A stretch of 64,000 nt of DNA from Bacteroidota bacterium (GCA_016712665.1 JADJQP010000001.1:1054001-1118000), one strand, 5' to 3'; shown: positions 38,106 through 47,310, counted from the first letter of the stretch. Numbers and translations: made by a program. Notes: generated by a model not told the origin, from the letters alone.

Positions 38106-39770
38106 TTATCGAATCCACTCCCTCAATTCCTCTTCAAAATACATCAAGGCATTTTTGATGGGTAAAGGCAGTCCACCACCCAATGCACACAAGCTTCCTA
38201 TTTCCATGGTTTCGAGCAAATCAGTCAATAAGGTTTTGTCTATCACATACTCTTCATGCAGCGCTTTGTGAAGCATTTCAGCACCCCGTGTGCTACCTAA
38301 TCGACAAGGGAAACATTTACCGCAACTTTCATGCGCCGTAAACTCAAACAGATGATGCAAATAGTTTATCAAAGGAAAATGCTGTGGTATGCATACCACT
38401 GAGGCATGACCTAACAAAAATCCATTTTCATGAAAACTTTCAAAGGAAACATTCAAATCATTGATTTTCGATACCGGTACTAATCCACCCAGAGGTCCGC
38501 CAATATGCATCGCCTTAATATCACCTTTAAATCCTTGTCCCAATTCCTCAATCACCGTTTTCAAAGGTGTACCCATATCTACTTCATAAATGCCGGGTCG
38601 ATTAAAAAAACTATCGAGCGAAACCAATTTGGTACCTGTTGATTTTCCTTTTCCGATGCTCGCAAAAGCATCCCCTCCTTCCGTGAGTATAAAAGGAATA
38701 CAGGCCAAGGTTTCTACATTATTTACTACAGTCGGTTTGTTGAAAAGTCCAACCTGTGCAGGGTAGGGCGGTCGCACCCTTACCTCAGGTCTTTGTCCTT
38801 CTATGGAGGAAAGCAAGGCCGTTTCTTCACCACAGATATAAGCACCTTGTGCATGTATTACTTTAAAGTCAAATGAAAAATTGCTACCTAGAATGTTTTC
38901 ACCTAATAAATTTTTCTCATAAAGTTTCTTGATTTCTGTTTCACAAATTTCAATACTTTCAGGATACTCACCTCTAATATAAAGAACGCCATGTTGCGCT
39001 CCAATTATGTATCCAGCCAGCATCATGCCCAATAACACAGCATGTGGCTGCTGTTCTAAAAGATATCGGTCGCTATAAGCACCAGGGTCACCTTCATCGG
39101 CATTGCAAACCACAAATTTTATTTCGCTTGGTGTATTTTTACAACTTTCAAATTTAAATGCAGTAGGGAAACCTGCACCACCACGTCCTCGTAGGCCACT
39201 CGTTTTTAGTTGCGCCAGCAAGTTTTCCGGCGATTTTTGTAAACTGCTTTTCAGCAATTCGTAATAGTGATCTATATCTGTAAATGCTTTTGTCAGCACT
39301 TGTGTTCCTGAATGCCCCACATGATACGAATCGTTTGCCAACTGCCCACTGCCTACTGCCGAGTGCCCACCGCCAACTACCAACTCATCCACTGCCGTAC
39401 CCGAATAATTTTTTCCCTGATAAAAGAAGGCACTGTTTTCATGGCATCTTCCTAAACAATACATCATGCCGATTTCCTCCTCTTTGAAATTCTTTTTCAA
39501 TTTTTCTTTCAATGCACCCTGAGTCCCTGCACACAAGCAAGCACTTCCTTCGCACACATACACTTTCTTGCCTTTATTTTCAGGACGGGTAAAATCGTAA
39601 AACGTAGCACTACCATAAGTATTCGCGGTACCTATCAAAAATTCTTTCGCAAGTCTATTGCTATCTTCCACCGACACAGCGCCAGCTTCTCTAGCTGCTT
39701 CCCCTAGTTTTTCAAATAGATTTTCAGCTAATCCTTTTCGCCCCGAAAGTTCACTAATATTAAATGACAT
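38106..39770 (-). CDS. NuoE-NuoF fusion, NADH-oxidising flavoprotein (diaphorase) subunit
   Basis: About 554 residues from ATG 39770 (an upstream ATG at 39860 adds a poor leader). Residues 1-125 form a NuoE-like thioredoxin-fold [2Fe-2S] domain with Cys73, Cys78, Cys105 and Cys109 (YVCEGSACLC, MMYCLGRCHENS). Residues 185-400 are the NuoF FMN/NADH domain (GLRGRGGAGFPTAFKFE, NADEGDPGAYSDR, GAYICGEETALLSSIEG). An SLBB segment and a C-terminal [4Fe-4S] motif (ESCGKCFPCRLG, with SLCALGGG) follow. This domain order matches the beta subunit of NAD-linked formate dehydrogenase (FdsB) or hydrogenase diaphorase subunits as well as complex I; other nuo genes are absent, and the moaCB gene 1 kb away hints at a molybdoenzyme partner. 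Confidence 0.8.
   Translation of the reverse strand: MSFNISELSGRKGLAENLFEKLGEAAREAGAVSVEDSNRLAKEFLIGTANTYGSATFYDFTRPENKGKKVYVCEGSACLCAGTQGALKEKLKKNFKEEEIGMMYCLGRCHENSAFFYQGKNYSGTAVDELVVGGGHSAVGSGQLANDSYHVGHSGTQVLTKAFTDIDHYYELLKSSLQKSPENLLAQLKTSGLRGRGGAGFPTAFKFESCKNTPSEIKFVVCNADEGDPGAYSDRYLLEQQPHAVLLGMMLAGYIIGAQHGVLYIRGEYPESIEICETEIKKLYEKNLLGENILGSNFSFDFKVIHAQGAYICGEETALLSSIEGQRPEVRVRPPYPAQVGLFNKPTVVNNVETLACIPFILTEGGDAFASIGKGKSTGTKLVSLDSFFNRPGIYEVDMGTPLKTVIEELGQGFKGDIKAMHIGGPLGGLVPVSKINDLNVSFESFHENGFLLGHASVVCIPQHFPLINYLHHLFEFTAHESCGKCFPCRLGSTRGAEMLHKALHEEYVIDKTLLTDLLETMEIGSLCALGGGLPLPIKNALMYFEEELREWIR
39338..39385. repeat. CCAACTGCCCACTGCC-type repeat inside the NuoEF coding region
   Basis: A degenerate array of ACTGCC/GTGCCC/AACTACC units that on the coding strand gives a Gly/Ser-rich stretch (VVGGGHSAVGSGQLANDS, residues 131-148), exactly in the linker between the [2Fe-2S] and FMN domains. 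The same kind of array is usually intergenic in Bacteroidota. Confidence 0.6.
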
Positions 39771-39890
39771 AGTATAAATTGAATGACGAAGATAAGGAAT
39801 GGAATCATAAAATTGAAATGCAAGATTTTGTTTGTGTGCACGTTCCCATTCCCTCCCCAATCATCTCATTCAATCCTAAACATTTTTTCT

Positions 39891-39898
39891 TAGCTTTG
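39891..39898 (+). promoter_or_regulatory. -7 box TAGCTTTG of the lipoprotein gene
   Basis: Exact TAnnTTTG match about 70 bases before ATG 39968 and on the far side of the NuoEF start. No -33 TTG at the ideal distance. Confidence 0.4.
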
Positions 39899-39967
39899 TA
39901 TACCTATTTGTAATGGATTTGTGAAATGATTTATTATTTACACCCTCGAGCTACAAAAATAATATTT

Positions 39968-40468
39968 ATGAAAAAGCTACTAGTACTTTCCATTATTGCT
40001 CTACTGGCGCTTAGCAGTTGCAAAAAATGGCAACATAAATACCCTGAAGATACGGAACGAACAAAAGATACTGCTACAGAAAGGCTGACTGACAAGTGGT
40101 GGACATTAAAAAGTGCATATGTCAACGGTAGTGATTATACCAACACCATACACGATACATTAGGAAAATTCAGCATTTTTTTTAGTAATAATCTTTATGA
40201 AACCAGTCTAAATGGGAACAAAATATTTTATGGAACAATTAATACTGAATTAGATTCGCCTTTTACAATTTTATGGTCATTTATTAATAACGAAACTCAA
40301 ATTTTTATAGGCCGAATAAATGGAAACACTACAAAATCGGCATTTGTTCCTCAATATTACCCAACCAACAATAACCACACTATTATGAAACTTACGAGCT
40401 CCGAAATGAAAATTGTAATCGAGCCAGTTAGCGGATTAACTATAATCAATATTTTTACAATTATCTAA
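39968..40468 (+). CDS. Small lipoprotein of unknown function
   Basis: About 166 residues from ATG 39968. Lipobox signal peptide MKKLLVLSIIALLALSSC-KK, then a 145-residue mature part with a DKWWTLKSAYVNGSDYT start and beta-strand pattern (FSIFFSNNLYETSL, NKIFYGTINTEL, FTILWSFINNETQIFI), reminiscent of lipocalin-like or META-type small lipoproteins that begin with a W-x-L motif. No specific family is assigned. The upstream in-frame ATG (39926) would precede the signal peptide and is not used. It may be a monocistronic gene with the TAGCTTTG promoter. Confidence 0.65.
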   Translation: MKKLLVLSIIALLALSSCKKWQHKYPEDTERTKDTATERLTDKWWTLKSAYVNGSDYTNTIHDTLGKFSIFFSNNLYETSLNGNKIFYGTINTELDSPFTILWSFINNETQIFIGRINGNTTKSAFVPQYYPTNNNHTIMKLTSSEMKIVIEPVSGLTIINIFTII

Positions 40469-40621
40469 GGAAGAATTATGACAACAAAAGTACCCCCTCT
40501 TCAAGGCCTGTGGCTTCCTAGGCTTGATGTACTTCATCCAAAAATAAAAAATTATCCTCTGTGATATCCTCCTCACACTTTGGGTGAAAAAAACCTTCCC
40601 CCTTTTGCATGCAAAATCTTT

Positions 40622-40725
40622 GCGCCCTTTGCAATAAACTCCGCGCTCTTTGCGTGAAAAACTCTTGCACCTTCGCGTGAACCGCAGCGCCCTTTGCAAT
40701 AAACTCCGCGCTCTTTGCGTGAAAA
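40622..40725. repeat. Two perfect 39-bp direct repeats (CTTTGCG family)
   Basis: A 39-base sequence beginning GCGCCCTTTGCAATAAAC and ending CTCTTTGCGTGAAAA occurs at 40622-40660 and again at 40687-40725, without a mismatch, 65 bases apart. Shorter CTTTGCG/CTTCGCG/TTTGCATG pieces surround them (about 40580-40745). The 371-base gap 40469-40839 between two plus-strand genes holds only this repeat cluster; the ORFs read through it on the minus strand are artefacts of the repeat. Confidence 0.8.
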
Positions 40726-40839
40726 TCTCAACGTAGCATTTGCATGAAATACCTCCGCTCCCATATTTTTTTACATCCGTACTCTCTTATCCATACATTC
40801 AATCCATTTATTCATAAAACATCCTTTATTTTGCATATC

Positions 40840-41751
40840 ATGACAGACATCCTTCACAAAAACTCCACTAAACGTATCGCCACGGCCCAGGCCATCCTCC
40901 AAGTAAGTGCCCAAGCCACCATCCTTGCCATCCAAAACCGGCAAGTGCCCAAAGGCGATGTGTATGAGTTTGCCCGTGCTGCCGGCTTGCTTGCTGTCAA
41001 AAAAACCAGCGACGTCATACCCGACTGCCATCCCATGCCCATCGAGTACACTCAAATTCAATATGAAACCACAGGACTACAAATAAAAATTTTTGTAACC
41101 GTAGCCACTATCTACAAAACCGGCGTCGAAGTCGAAGCCATGCACGGCGCCGCCGTTACCGCACTCACCATGTACGATATGCTCAAGCCCATCGACAAAG
41201 GCATCGAAATACTATCTGTCAAGCTTGTCGAAAAAACAGGTGGCAAATCCGATTTCAAAGATTCCCTGTCGCAAAATTTAAAAACTGCCGTCATAGTCTG
41301 CAGCGATACCATTTTTAAAGAAAAAAAAGAAGACAAAGCAGGCAAAGCCGTCATCGCTATGCTTGAGCAATACCAAGTAAGCAATATCGCCTACCACATC
41401 ATCCCCGACGAAACCGCGCAAATACAAGAACAATTAAAATCCCTCATAAATCAACAATTCGATCTCGTACTATTTGTAGGCGGCACCGGCCTTTCCCCCC
41501 GCGATGTCACTCCGGAGTCTATAGCCCCACTTCTCGATAGAGAAATACCCGGTATTATGGAAGCAGCGCGTCAGTACGGTCAACAACGAACTCCCTACGC
41601 CATGTTATCAAGAGGGGTTGCCGGTTATGTTTCGCAAACCCTTGTTTTGACCTTACCCGGTTCTACCAAAGGAGCTGTCGAAACCATGGAAGCTTTGTTT
41701 CCTGCTCTTTTTCATATTTTCAAAGTTGCAGAAGGTAGTCGCCACGATTAA
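40840..41751 (+). CDS. moaCB: Bifunctional molybdenum cofactor protein MoaC/MoaB
   Basis: About 303 residues from ATG 40840. The MoaC half (1-150) is the cyclic pyranopterin monophosphate synthase subunit with KKTSDVIPDCHPMPI and VEVEAMHGAAVTALTMYDML, which carry the conserved His and Lys/Glu residues. The MoaB/MogA-like half (about 160-300) contains KTAVIVCSDTI and the molybdopterin-binding GGTGLSPRDVTPESI, then LPGSTKGAVETMEALF. The fusion makes both precursor cyclisation and adenylyl-transfer-type steps from one gene. The N-terminal residues before MTDILHK are out of the family. No other moa gene is nearby; the NuoEF protein is the only other redox gene in the region. Confidence 0.9.
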   Translation: MTDILHKNSTKRIATAQAILQVSAQATILAIQNRQVPKGDVYEFARAAGLLAVKKTSDVIPDCHPMPIEYTQIQYETTGLQIKIFVTVATIYKTGVEVEAMHGAAVTALTMYDMLKPIDKGIEILSVKLVEKTGGKSDFKDSLSQNLKTAVIVCSDTIFKEKKEDKAGKAVIAMLEQYQVSNIAYHIIPDETAQIQEQLKSLINQQFDLVLFVGGTGLSPRDVTPESIAPLLDREIPGIMEAARQYGQQRTPYAMLSRGVAGYVSQTLVLTLPGSTKGAVETMEALFPALFHIFKVAEGSRHD

Positions 41752-41810
41752 TTTTTTTTTCTTAAACGAACTTTTATTACTTTCACATTTCACAATAAAT
41801 AACAAACAGT

Positions 41811-42467
41811 ATGTTAGAACAACTTTTTAATTTAGTAAAAGAAGATTCGCAAGCAGATATTATCAATAACCCTGCGATCCCCAATGAATTTAACGACCAG
41901 GCCGTTGGTTTGGCTACAGAGTCTGTATTTAGTGGACTTCAAGGAGCCTTGGCAAATGGCGGATTAAAAGATGTATTGGGTATTTTTGGAGGCCAATCTT
42001 CACCAAGCAGTGGAAATCCATTGGTAGGTGGTATCGTAAATAATCTGGTGGGTAGCCTTATGAAAAAATTTGGCATTGATAGTCCAATGGCTACCTCCAT
42101 TGCCGCCTCTTTGATTCCCTCTGTGTTAGGAAAACTTGTAAACAAAACCAATGACCCATCAGATAGTAGCTTTAATATCAATGATATTATAGGGGCACTT
42201 ACAGGAGCTAAATCAGACGCAGCGGGTGTACAATTACCCGGTGCTCAAAATGCACCTTCCTCCGGAGGCGGTATTGATTTTGGCGGTATTTTGAAATCCC
42301 TTACCAGTGGCGGTTTGGATGCAAATAAGGATGGCAGTATTGGTATCGATGATATTGCTGGGCTTATCGGCGGCGCCGCATCCAATGCTCAAAGTCAACA
42401 AGGACAGCAACAACCAGAAGGCGGCGGTGGTATTTTTGGGATGCTTAAAGGCTTGATGGGCTCTTAA
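41811..42467 (+). CDS. DUF937-like protein with EF-hand/dockerin-like motif
   Basis: Protein of 218 residues rich in Gly, Ser, Asn and Gln. A DUF937-like helical part (LEQLFNLVKEDSQADIINNP, VGGIVNNLVGSLMKKFGID, ATSIAASLIPSVLGKLVNK) is followed by NINDIIGALTG and a single calcium-loop sequence DANKDGSIGIDDIAGLIGG near 180-200, like one EF-hand or dockerin loop. No signal peptide. The last 30 residues are Gln/Gly-rich. Function unknown. It follows moaCB by 59 bases, and a secreted helical protein follows it by 30 bases. Confidence 0.65.
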   Translation: MLEQLFNLVKEDSQADIINNPAIPNEFNDQAVGLATESVFSGLQGALANGGLKDVLGIFGGQSSPSSGNPLVGGIVNNLVGSLMKKFGIDSPMATSIAASLIPSVLGKLVNKTNDPSDSSFNINDIIGALTGAKSDAAGVQLPGAQNAPSSGGGIDFGGILKSLTSGGLDANKDGSIGIDDIAGLIGGAASNAQSQQGQQQPEGGGGIFGMLKGLMGS

Positions 42468-42497
42468 TATTTTTCATTTTTTTTATTGTAACCTACT

Positions 42498-42986
42498 ATG
42501 CAATATATAATAAACAGTATAGCCTTATTGCTATGCGCTACCTTGTGCTTTTCGCAAAACTACAAAAAGAAAACTGCTGAGCAAAAGGCTCGTTTCTATA
42601 CCGATCAAATGATAGAGGAACTCCAGTTGGATTCCACAACATCCTTGAAAGTGTATGAGTTGAATCTTGTAGTGTCACAACAATTCGATTCCCTTTATGC
42701 TACGCATCCCGCAAAGGAGGATGCCCGGAAAGGGGCCATCGCCATCTACAAAAAAAGAGATGCGCGACTTCGGAACGTATTGACTACACAGCAATTCCTA
42801 AAGTTTGATGATATTCAACGCGAAAAGCGGGAAAAAAGACGTTTGGAGCGAGAGCAAAGGCGACTACGGAAAAGACGAATAGCCAAATATATCGGAATAG
42901 GCGCCAATGCCAAATGGAATAAACCGATGAGACGTGGTTCTACAAAAGAATTATTTTTTCTGGCTTGGATGATTTGCCAAGTATAA
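42498..42986 (+). CDS. Exported basic helical protein (Spy/CpxP-like)
   Basis: Protein of 162 residues with a signal peptide (MQYIINSIALLLCATLCFSQ) and a charged helical mature part: KKKTAEQKARFYTDQMIEEL, LDSTTSLKVYELNLVVSQQFD, RDARLRNVLTTQQFLKFDD, then a very basic segment (REKREKRRLEREQRRLRKRR). The LTxxQ-like TQQFLKFDD helix is reminiscent of Spy/CpxP-type periplasmic proteins with an Lxx-T-x-Q motif. The C-terminal 12 codons overlap the convergent hemD gene by 36 bases, so the tail (ELFFLAWMICQV) may be a read-through artefact. Function is not established. Confidence 0.6.
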   Translation: MQYIINSIALLLCATLCFSQNYKKKTAEQKARFYTDQMIEELQLDSTTSLKVYELNLVVSQQFDSLYATHPAKEDARKGAIAIYKKRDARLRNVLTTQQFLKFDDIQREKREKRRLEREQRRLRKRRIAKYIGIGANAKWNKPMRRGSTKELFFLAWMICQV

Positions 42987-43766
42987 ATCAAGGGCGGCTA
43001 CCATTGACGGAACTTTGGGCAGGGGTGCTTTCAACTGCAAATTAAGACCTGCATCTTCTACAGCCTTGGTAGTGATCGGTCCAAAGGCGCCAATAATGGT
43101 ACCGTTTTGGTTAAATTTGGGATTATTAAAAAACAGCGATTTTACACCGCCGGGTGTGAAAAATACAATCATGTCATGCTTTTTCTTTAAAAGCTCCTTC
43201 ACATCAGCGCATACTGTTTTATATAAAACCACTTCTGAATATTCCATATCATTTTTTTGAAGACATTCCAAGGTTTCAGCCCTACAGATATCGTTCACCG
43301 GTACTAAGTATTTCTCTTTTACCTTGTGTTTGGCAATAACATCTAACATGCTATTGACCGTTCCATCCTCGCCATAAAAAATCTTTCTTTTTCGATAAAT
43401 GATAAATCGTTGCAGATAAAGGGATATGGCTTCTGTGATGCAAAAATATTTCATCTCCGGAGAGACTTTTATTTTTAATTCTTCACAAATTCTAAAAAAA
43501 TGGTCAATAGCATTTCTGCTATTAAATATAACCGCACCATGGTCCTTTATTTCTACTTTTTGCTTTCGAAAATCCTTGGATGGTAATCCTTCAACAATAA
43601 TAAACGGACAAAAATCTAGCTTGACATCATATTTTTTTTCTAACTCAAAGTATGGCGACTTTTCTGATTCGGGTTTCGGTTGAGTAATCAAAATGGTCTT
43701 GATAGGAGAAGTTACAGCAGCCTTTTCGGTCTTTTTTACCTCTTTGATTTTAGCAACTTTTGCCAT
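42951..43766 (-). CDS. hemD: Uroporphyrinogen-III synthase
   Basis: Protein of 271 residues that cyclises hydroxymethylbilane with ring-D inversion in haem synthesis. A 20-residue Lys-rich leader precedes the fold (ILITQPKPESEKSPYF; LDFCPFIIVEGLPSKDF; VIFNSRNAIDHFFRI). The central part YLVPVNDICRAETLECL and YSEVVLYKTV, then IVFFTPGGVKSLFFN and GAFGPITTKAVEDAGL, matches the two-domain HemD architecture of Bacteroidota. HemD is divergent in sequence, but the SRNAI and TTPGGV-like strands are typical. A DUF4271 gene lies immediately upstream, a gene order often seen in Bacteroidota. The 3' end overlaps the convergent helical protein gene. Confidence 0.85.
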   Translation of the reverse strand: MAKVAKIKEVKKTEKAAVTSPIKTILITQPKPESEKSPYFELEKKYDVKLDFCPFIIVEGLPSKDFRKQKVEIKDHGAVIFNSRNAIDHFFRICEELKIKVSPEMKYFCITEAISLYLQRFIIYRKRKIFYGEDGTVNSMLDVIAKHKVKEKYLVPVNDICRAETLECLQKNDMEYSEVVLYKTVCADVKELLKKKHDMIVFFTPGGVKSLFFNNPKFNQNGTIIGAFGPITTKAVEDAGLNLQLKAPLPKVPSMVAALDLYLANHPSQKK

Positions 43767-43816
43767 ACTCTATTGTTTTCAAATTAAGCGTTTAGTCAAT
43801 AATGTACTGTACAAAT

Positions 43817-44653
43817 TCAACTGAGCCACTTCAGAAGCAACATCAGGGGAATTATTTCAAAGGCGCAAAGGTACAAAAAAAAATGGAAAAAATGAACTGA
43901 TAAGAGTTTCTTAATATGTGCCAGGTTTAGCACGTACCTCATTAGTAAAATCGCCAACAGAATGGCTAGGGTCAATTTTAGAATCCAGATAGATAAGGAA
44001 CCGGACGACAGCAGAAATAGAATGGACATCGGAAAAAGCACGATAGCAGCTATTTTGTATATGAGGGTCACCTTTTGAAAGTATTGCACAAATACCTGCT
44101 TTTTATCGAAACACCAAGCTATTAACCATACTAAAAAAACTTTTAGCATGAATAGCACGGTCACAACTGAACAGCATAGTATGATGCCGGCCAACATAGG
44201 TAAGCCTTTTGGATGGACTGATAACTTGCTAAATAATTGTAGCTCGCATATCCCAAGGTGAGTAAAAAAAGCCCATAAAAACTAAGCAACGAAATACTGT
44301 CAGCCTCTGTTTGACCCTTGTTGTGATTTCTGAGATTTTTTAAAATATCCAAACTGCCTGCAAACTGGTGAGAGAACATGAGCCGTATACCGGCAAATGC
44401 ATACAACAATAATACGGATAGTAAAAAAAACGCCTGTTTTGTTGCTCGTTTTACGAATTTTTGGAAAGCCCTTTTCAGGATTTTGCCGGTCGCCCAAATA
44501 AGTACTTTTACCGAGTAGGCTTTGGTATGTAGATTCAAGATTGATGTGACTACTGTCTTCGAAAGTATGTCCTAAAATATTGAAAGTAAAGGAATTAGCA
44601 AACGTATTGCCAATGCCAAAACACAATAAAAACAGGATACAAAATCGGATCAT
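43817..44653 (-). pseudogene. DUF4271 membrane protein, two frameshifts
   Basis: Three overlapping ORFs (44300-44653, 44161-44538, 43817-44197) are parts of one gene of about 278 codons. The N-terminal signal-like part (MIRFCILFLLCFGIGNTFAN) shifts frame at the five-base A/T-run 44458-44462 into FVKRATKQAFFLLSVLLLYAF and again near 44225-44229 into LSVHPKGLPMLAGIILCC. The repaired protein has about six to seven transmembrane helices and matches DUF4271, an uncharacterised Bacteroidota inner-membrane family, commonly found just upstream of hemD as here. Restoring one base at each site gives a continuous frame to TGA at 43817. Confidence 0.7.
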
Positions 44654-44771
44654 TATTCGAAAAAATCAGAGACAAACTGACATCAAAAGTAGAGAGACCG
44701 CAGCGAATGCAAGAATTAATTATTCAACATGAATGTTATTAACTATATTCTGTAATATTTTTCGTTCAAAT

Positions 44772-44779
44772 TACATTTG
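44772..44779 (+). promoter_or_regulatory. -7 box TACATTTG of parC
   Basis: Exact TAnnTTTG match 20 bases before ATG 44800. No -33 TTG at the ideal distance. Confidence 0.45.
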
Positions 44780-44799
44780 CGTTCAGCACCATAATAGAT

Positions 44800-47310
44800 A
44801 TGTCGGAAGAATTAAATAACGAACTGAAGTCAGGCCATAAGAATCATGTGAGTGATATGTATCAAAACTGGTTTCTCGACTATGCCAGTTATGTGATATT
44901 GGAACGTGCCGTACCCGCAGGTAGTGATGGTCTCAAACCTGTTCAGCGACGCATCCTTCATGCGCTAAAAGAAATGGACGATGGTCGTTTTAATAAGGTA
45001 GCAAATGTCATCGGTCAAACCATGCAGTATCACCCACATGGCGATGCGAGTATTGGTGAGGCCATTATTAATATTGGTCAAAAAGATCTATTGCTCGATA
45101 CACAGGGCAATTGGGGCGATGTACGTACCGGAGACAGTGCCGCCGCCCCTCGATATATTGAAACACGTCTCTCCAAATTTGCTTTGGAAGTTGCTTTTAA
45201 TAATAAAATTACGGAATGGCAACTCAGCTATGATGGTCGCAAGAATGAGCCGGTTTTTTTACCCATGAAATTTCCCCTTTTGTTGGCGCAAGGTGCCGAA
45301 GGGATTGCAGTGGGTTTGTCTACCAAAATTTTACCCCACAATTTCTGTGAGCTGATAGAGGCTTCTATCAAATATTTAAAAGGCAAAAAGTTTGAAATAT
45401 TCCCCGATTTCATCACAGGGGGGATGGTAGATGTTTCTAACTACACGGACGGCAAGCGCGGGGGCAAAGTAAGGGTTCGCTGCCATATCGAAAAACTCGA
45501 TAATAAGGTAGTCCTTATTAAGGATGTACCCTTTGGAGTTACCGTGCCTTCGCTCATCGAAAGTATCGTTAAAGCCAATGATTCCGGAAAAATAAAAATT
45601 AAGAAGGTTTCAGATAATACCGCAGCAGAAGTGGAAATCGAAATTCACTTGGCCGTTGGGGTTACCGCCGACCAAACCATCGATGCACTCTATGCCTTTA
45701 CCAATTGCGAAGTTTCTATTTCGCCCAATATTTGTGTAATTGTAGAAGACAAACCGGTTTTTATAACGGCTTCGGAATTATTAAAAATTTCAACCGATCA
45801 AACTAAAGAAACCCTTCGGCTCGAACTAGAGTTGAAATTAAAAGAGCTTGAGGATAATTGGCATTACTCATCGCTCGAAAAAATATTTATTGAAAAAAGA
45901 ATTTACCGCGATATTGAAGAAGAAGAAACTTGGGAAGGAGTTATCAGTGCCATCGATAAAGGACTTAAGCCTTACAAAAAGCTGTTTAAAAGGGTCATCA
46001 CCGAAGAGGATATCGTTCGACTTACAGAAATAAAAATTAAACGGATTTCAAAATTTGATGCGTTTAAAGCAGATGAACATATCAAAAGCGTTGAAAAAGC
46101 AATTGAAGAAACCCAACATCATTTGGCCCATCTGGTTGACTTCGCTATTGAATATTTCGAAAATCTATTAAAGAAGTATGGTAAAGGAAGAGAACGTAAA
46201 ACGGAAATTAAAATTTTTGATACCATTCAGGTAGCAGAAATTGCAATAGCCAACTCTAAATTATATGCTAACTGGACCGAAGGATTTATCGGTACGGGAT
46301 TGAAAAAAGATGAATTTTTGTTCGACTGCTCCGATGTCGATAATATCATTGCCTTTACACGGGAAGGAAAAATGAAGGTTTTTAAAGTAGCCGATAAAGT
46401 GTTTGTAGGAAAAGATATCATACATGCTGAAGTGTTTAAAAAGGCCGATGACCGAACCACCTTCAATATGGTGTATGTAGACGGCAAAACGGGTGTGGCT
46501 TATGCCAAAAGATTTAATGTAACCGGTATCACCCGCGATAAGGAGTATGATCTTACCAAAGGAAGCCCCAAAAGTAAGGTGTTGTATTTTACCTCCAATG
46601 CCAACGGCGAAAGCGAAATTGTAAGCATCTCATTAAGTGCAGCCTGCAAAGCCAAAATTAAAACCTTTGAATTCGACTTTGCCGAATTGGCTATTAAAGG
46701 CCGTAGCAGTATGGGAAATCAGGTTACCAAATATCCAGTGAAGGGGATAAAACAAAAACAAAAGGGCTCTTCGTCTTTGGGAGGTAAAAAATTGTGGTAT
46801 GATGATGTAGTAGGTCGTTTGAACACCGATGAAAAAGGAATGTATCTAGGTAGTTTTGCAGAGGAGGATAAAATCATTACCATGTATAATGATGGAAATT
46901 ATACGCTAAATAATACGGAACTCTCCAATCGATTTGATGCAGACAAAGTAGTAATGATTGAAAAGTTTAAGCCACAAGCCATCTTGAGTGCAGTGTATTA
47001 CGATGCCGATAAAAAACAATTCAATGCCAAGCGATTTAAAATAGAAACCCTGACACTGAATACAAAGTTTCAATTTATTAAGGAAGGAGAGGGGAATTAT
47101 TTGGAATGGATTACTTCCAAAGCCTCGCCTGTTATCAAACTCAAAACCGGCAAAAAGAAATATTTGCCCAGTGAACAAACTATTAATCTCGAAGAGTTTG
47201 TGGATGTAATGGGATGGAAGGCTATCGGTACCAAGCTCTGCGAAAAGGACCTTTTGGAAATTAGTCTGCTGAATGAAGAGGAGGACAGTAAGCAAGGAGA
47301 ATTGTTTTAG
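44800..47310 (+). CDS. parC: DNA topoisomerase IV subunit A
   Basis: Protein of 836 residues, DNA-breaking subunit of the type IIA topoisomerase that decatenates chromosomes with ParE. The winged-helix/tower domain begins YQNWFLDYASYVILERAVP, with DGLKPVQRRILHA, QYHPHGDASIGEAII and the active-site Tyr119 in AAPRYIETR. The C-terminal beta-pinwheel covers about 480-800 with repeats such as IIAFTREGKMKVFKVADKVF and ITMYNDGNYTLN. The GyrA-box (QxxRGGKG) is absent, which supports Topo IV rather than gyrase. The acidic C-terminus (EEEDSKQGELF) is typical. The partner parE is not in the window. Confidence 0.9.
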   Translation: MSEELNNELKSGHKNHVSDMYQNWFLDYASYVILERAVPAGSDGLKPVQRRILHALKEMDDGRFNKVANVIGQTMQYHPHGDASIGEAIINIGQKDLLLDTQGNWGDVRTGDSAAAPRYIETRLSKFALEVAFNNKITEWQLSYDGRKNEPVFLPMKFPLLLAQGAEGIAVGLSTKILPHNFCELIEASIKYLKGKKFEIFPDFITGGMVDVSNYTDGKRGGKVRVRCHIEKLDNKVVLIKDVPFGVTVPSLIESIVKANDSGKIKIKKVSDNTAAEVEIEIHLAVGVTADQTIDALYAFTNCEVSISPNICVIVEDKPVFITASELLKISTDQTKETLRLELELKLKELEDNWHYSSLEKIFIEKRIYRDIEEEETWEGVISAIDKGLKPYKKLFKRVITEEDIVRLTEIKIKRISKFDAFKADEHIKSVEKAIEETQHHLAHLVDFAIEYFENLLKKYGKGRERKTEIKIFDTIQVAEIAIANSKLYANWTEGFIGTGLKKDEFLFDCSDVDNIIAFTREGKMKVFKVADKVFVGKDIIHAEVFKKADDRTTFNMVYVDGKTGVAYAKRFNVTGITRDKEYDLTKGSPKSKVLYFTSNANGESEIVSISLSAACKAKIKTFEFDFAELAIKGRSSMGNQVTKYPVKGIKQKQKGSSSLGGKKLWYDDVVGRLNTDEKGMYLGSFAEEDKIITMYNDGNYTLNNTELSNRFDADKVVMIEKFKPQAILSAVYYDADKKQFNAKRFKIETLTLNTKFQFIKEGEGNYLEWITSKASPVIKLKTGKKKYLPSEQTINLEEFVDVMGWKAIGTKLCEKDLLEISLLNEEEDSKQGELF

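Noticed and set aside
40573..40764. Cys/Arg-rich minus-strand ORFs (such as 40436-40699) before moaCB
   Set aside because: They are readings through the CTTTGCG repeats; the repeated peptide (ERGVYCKGR) is an artefact of the repeated DNA.
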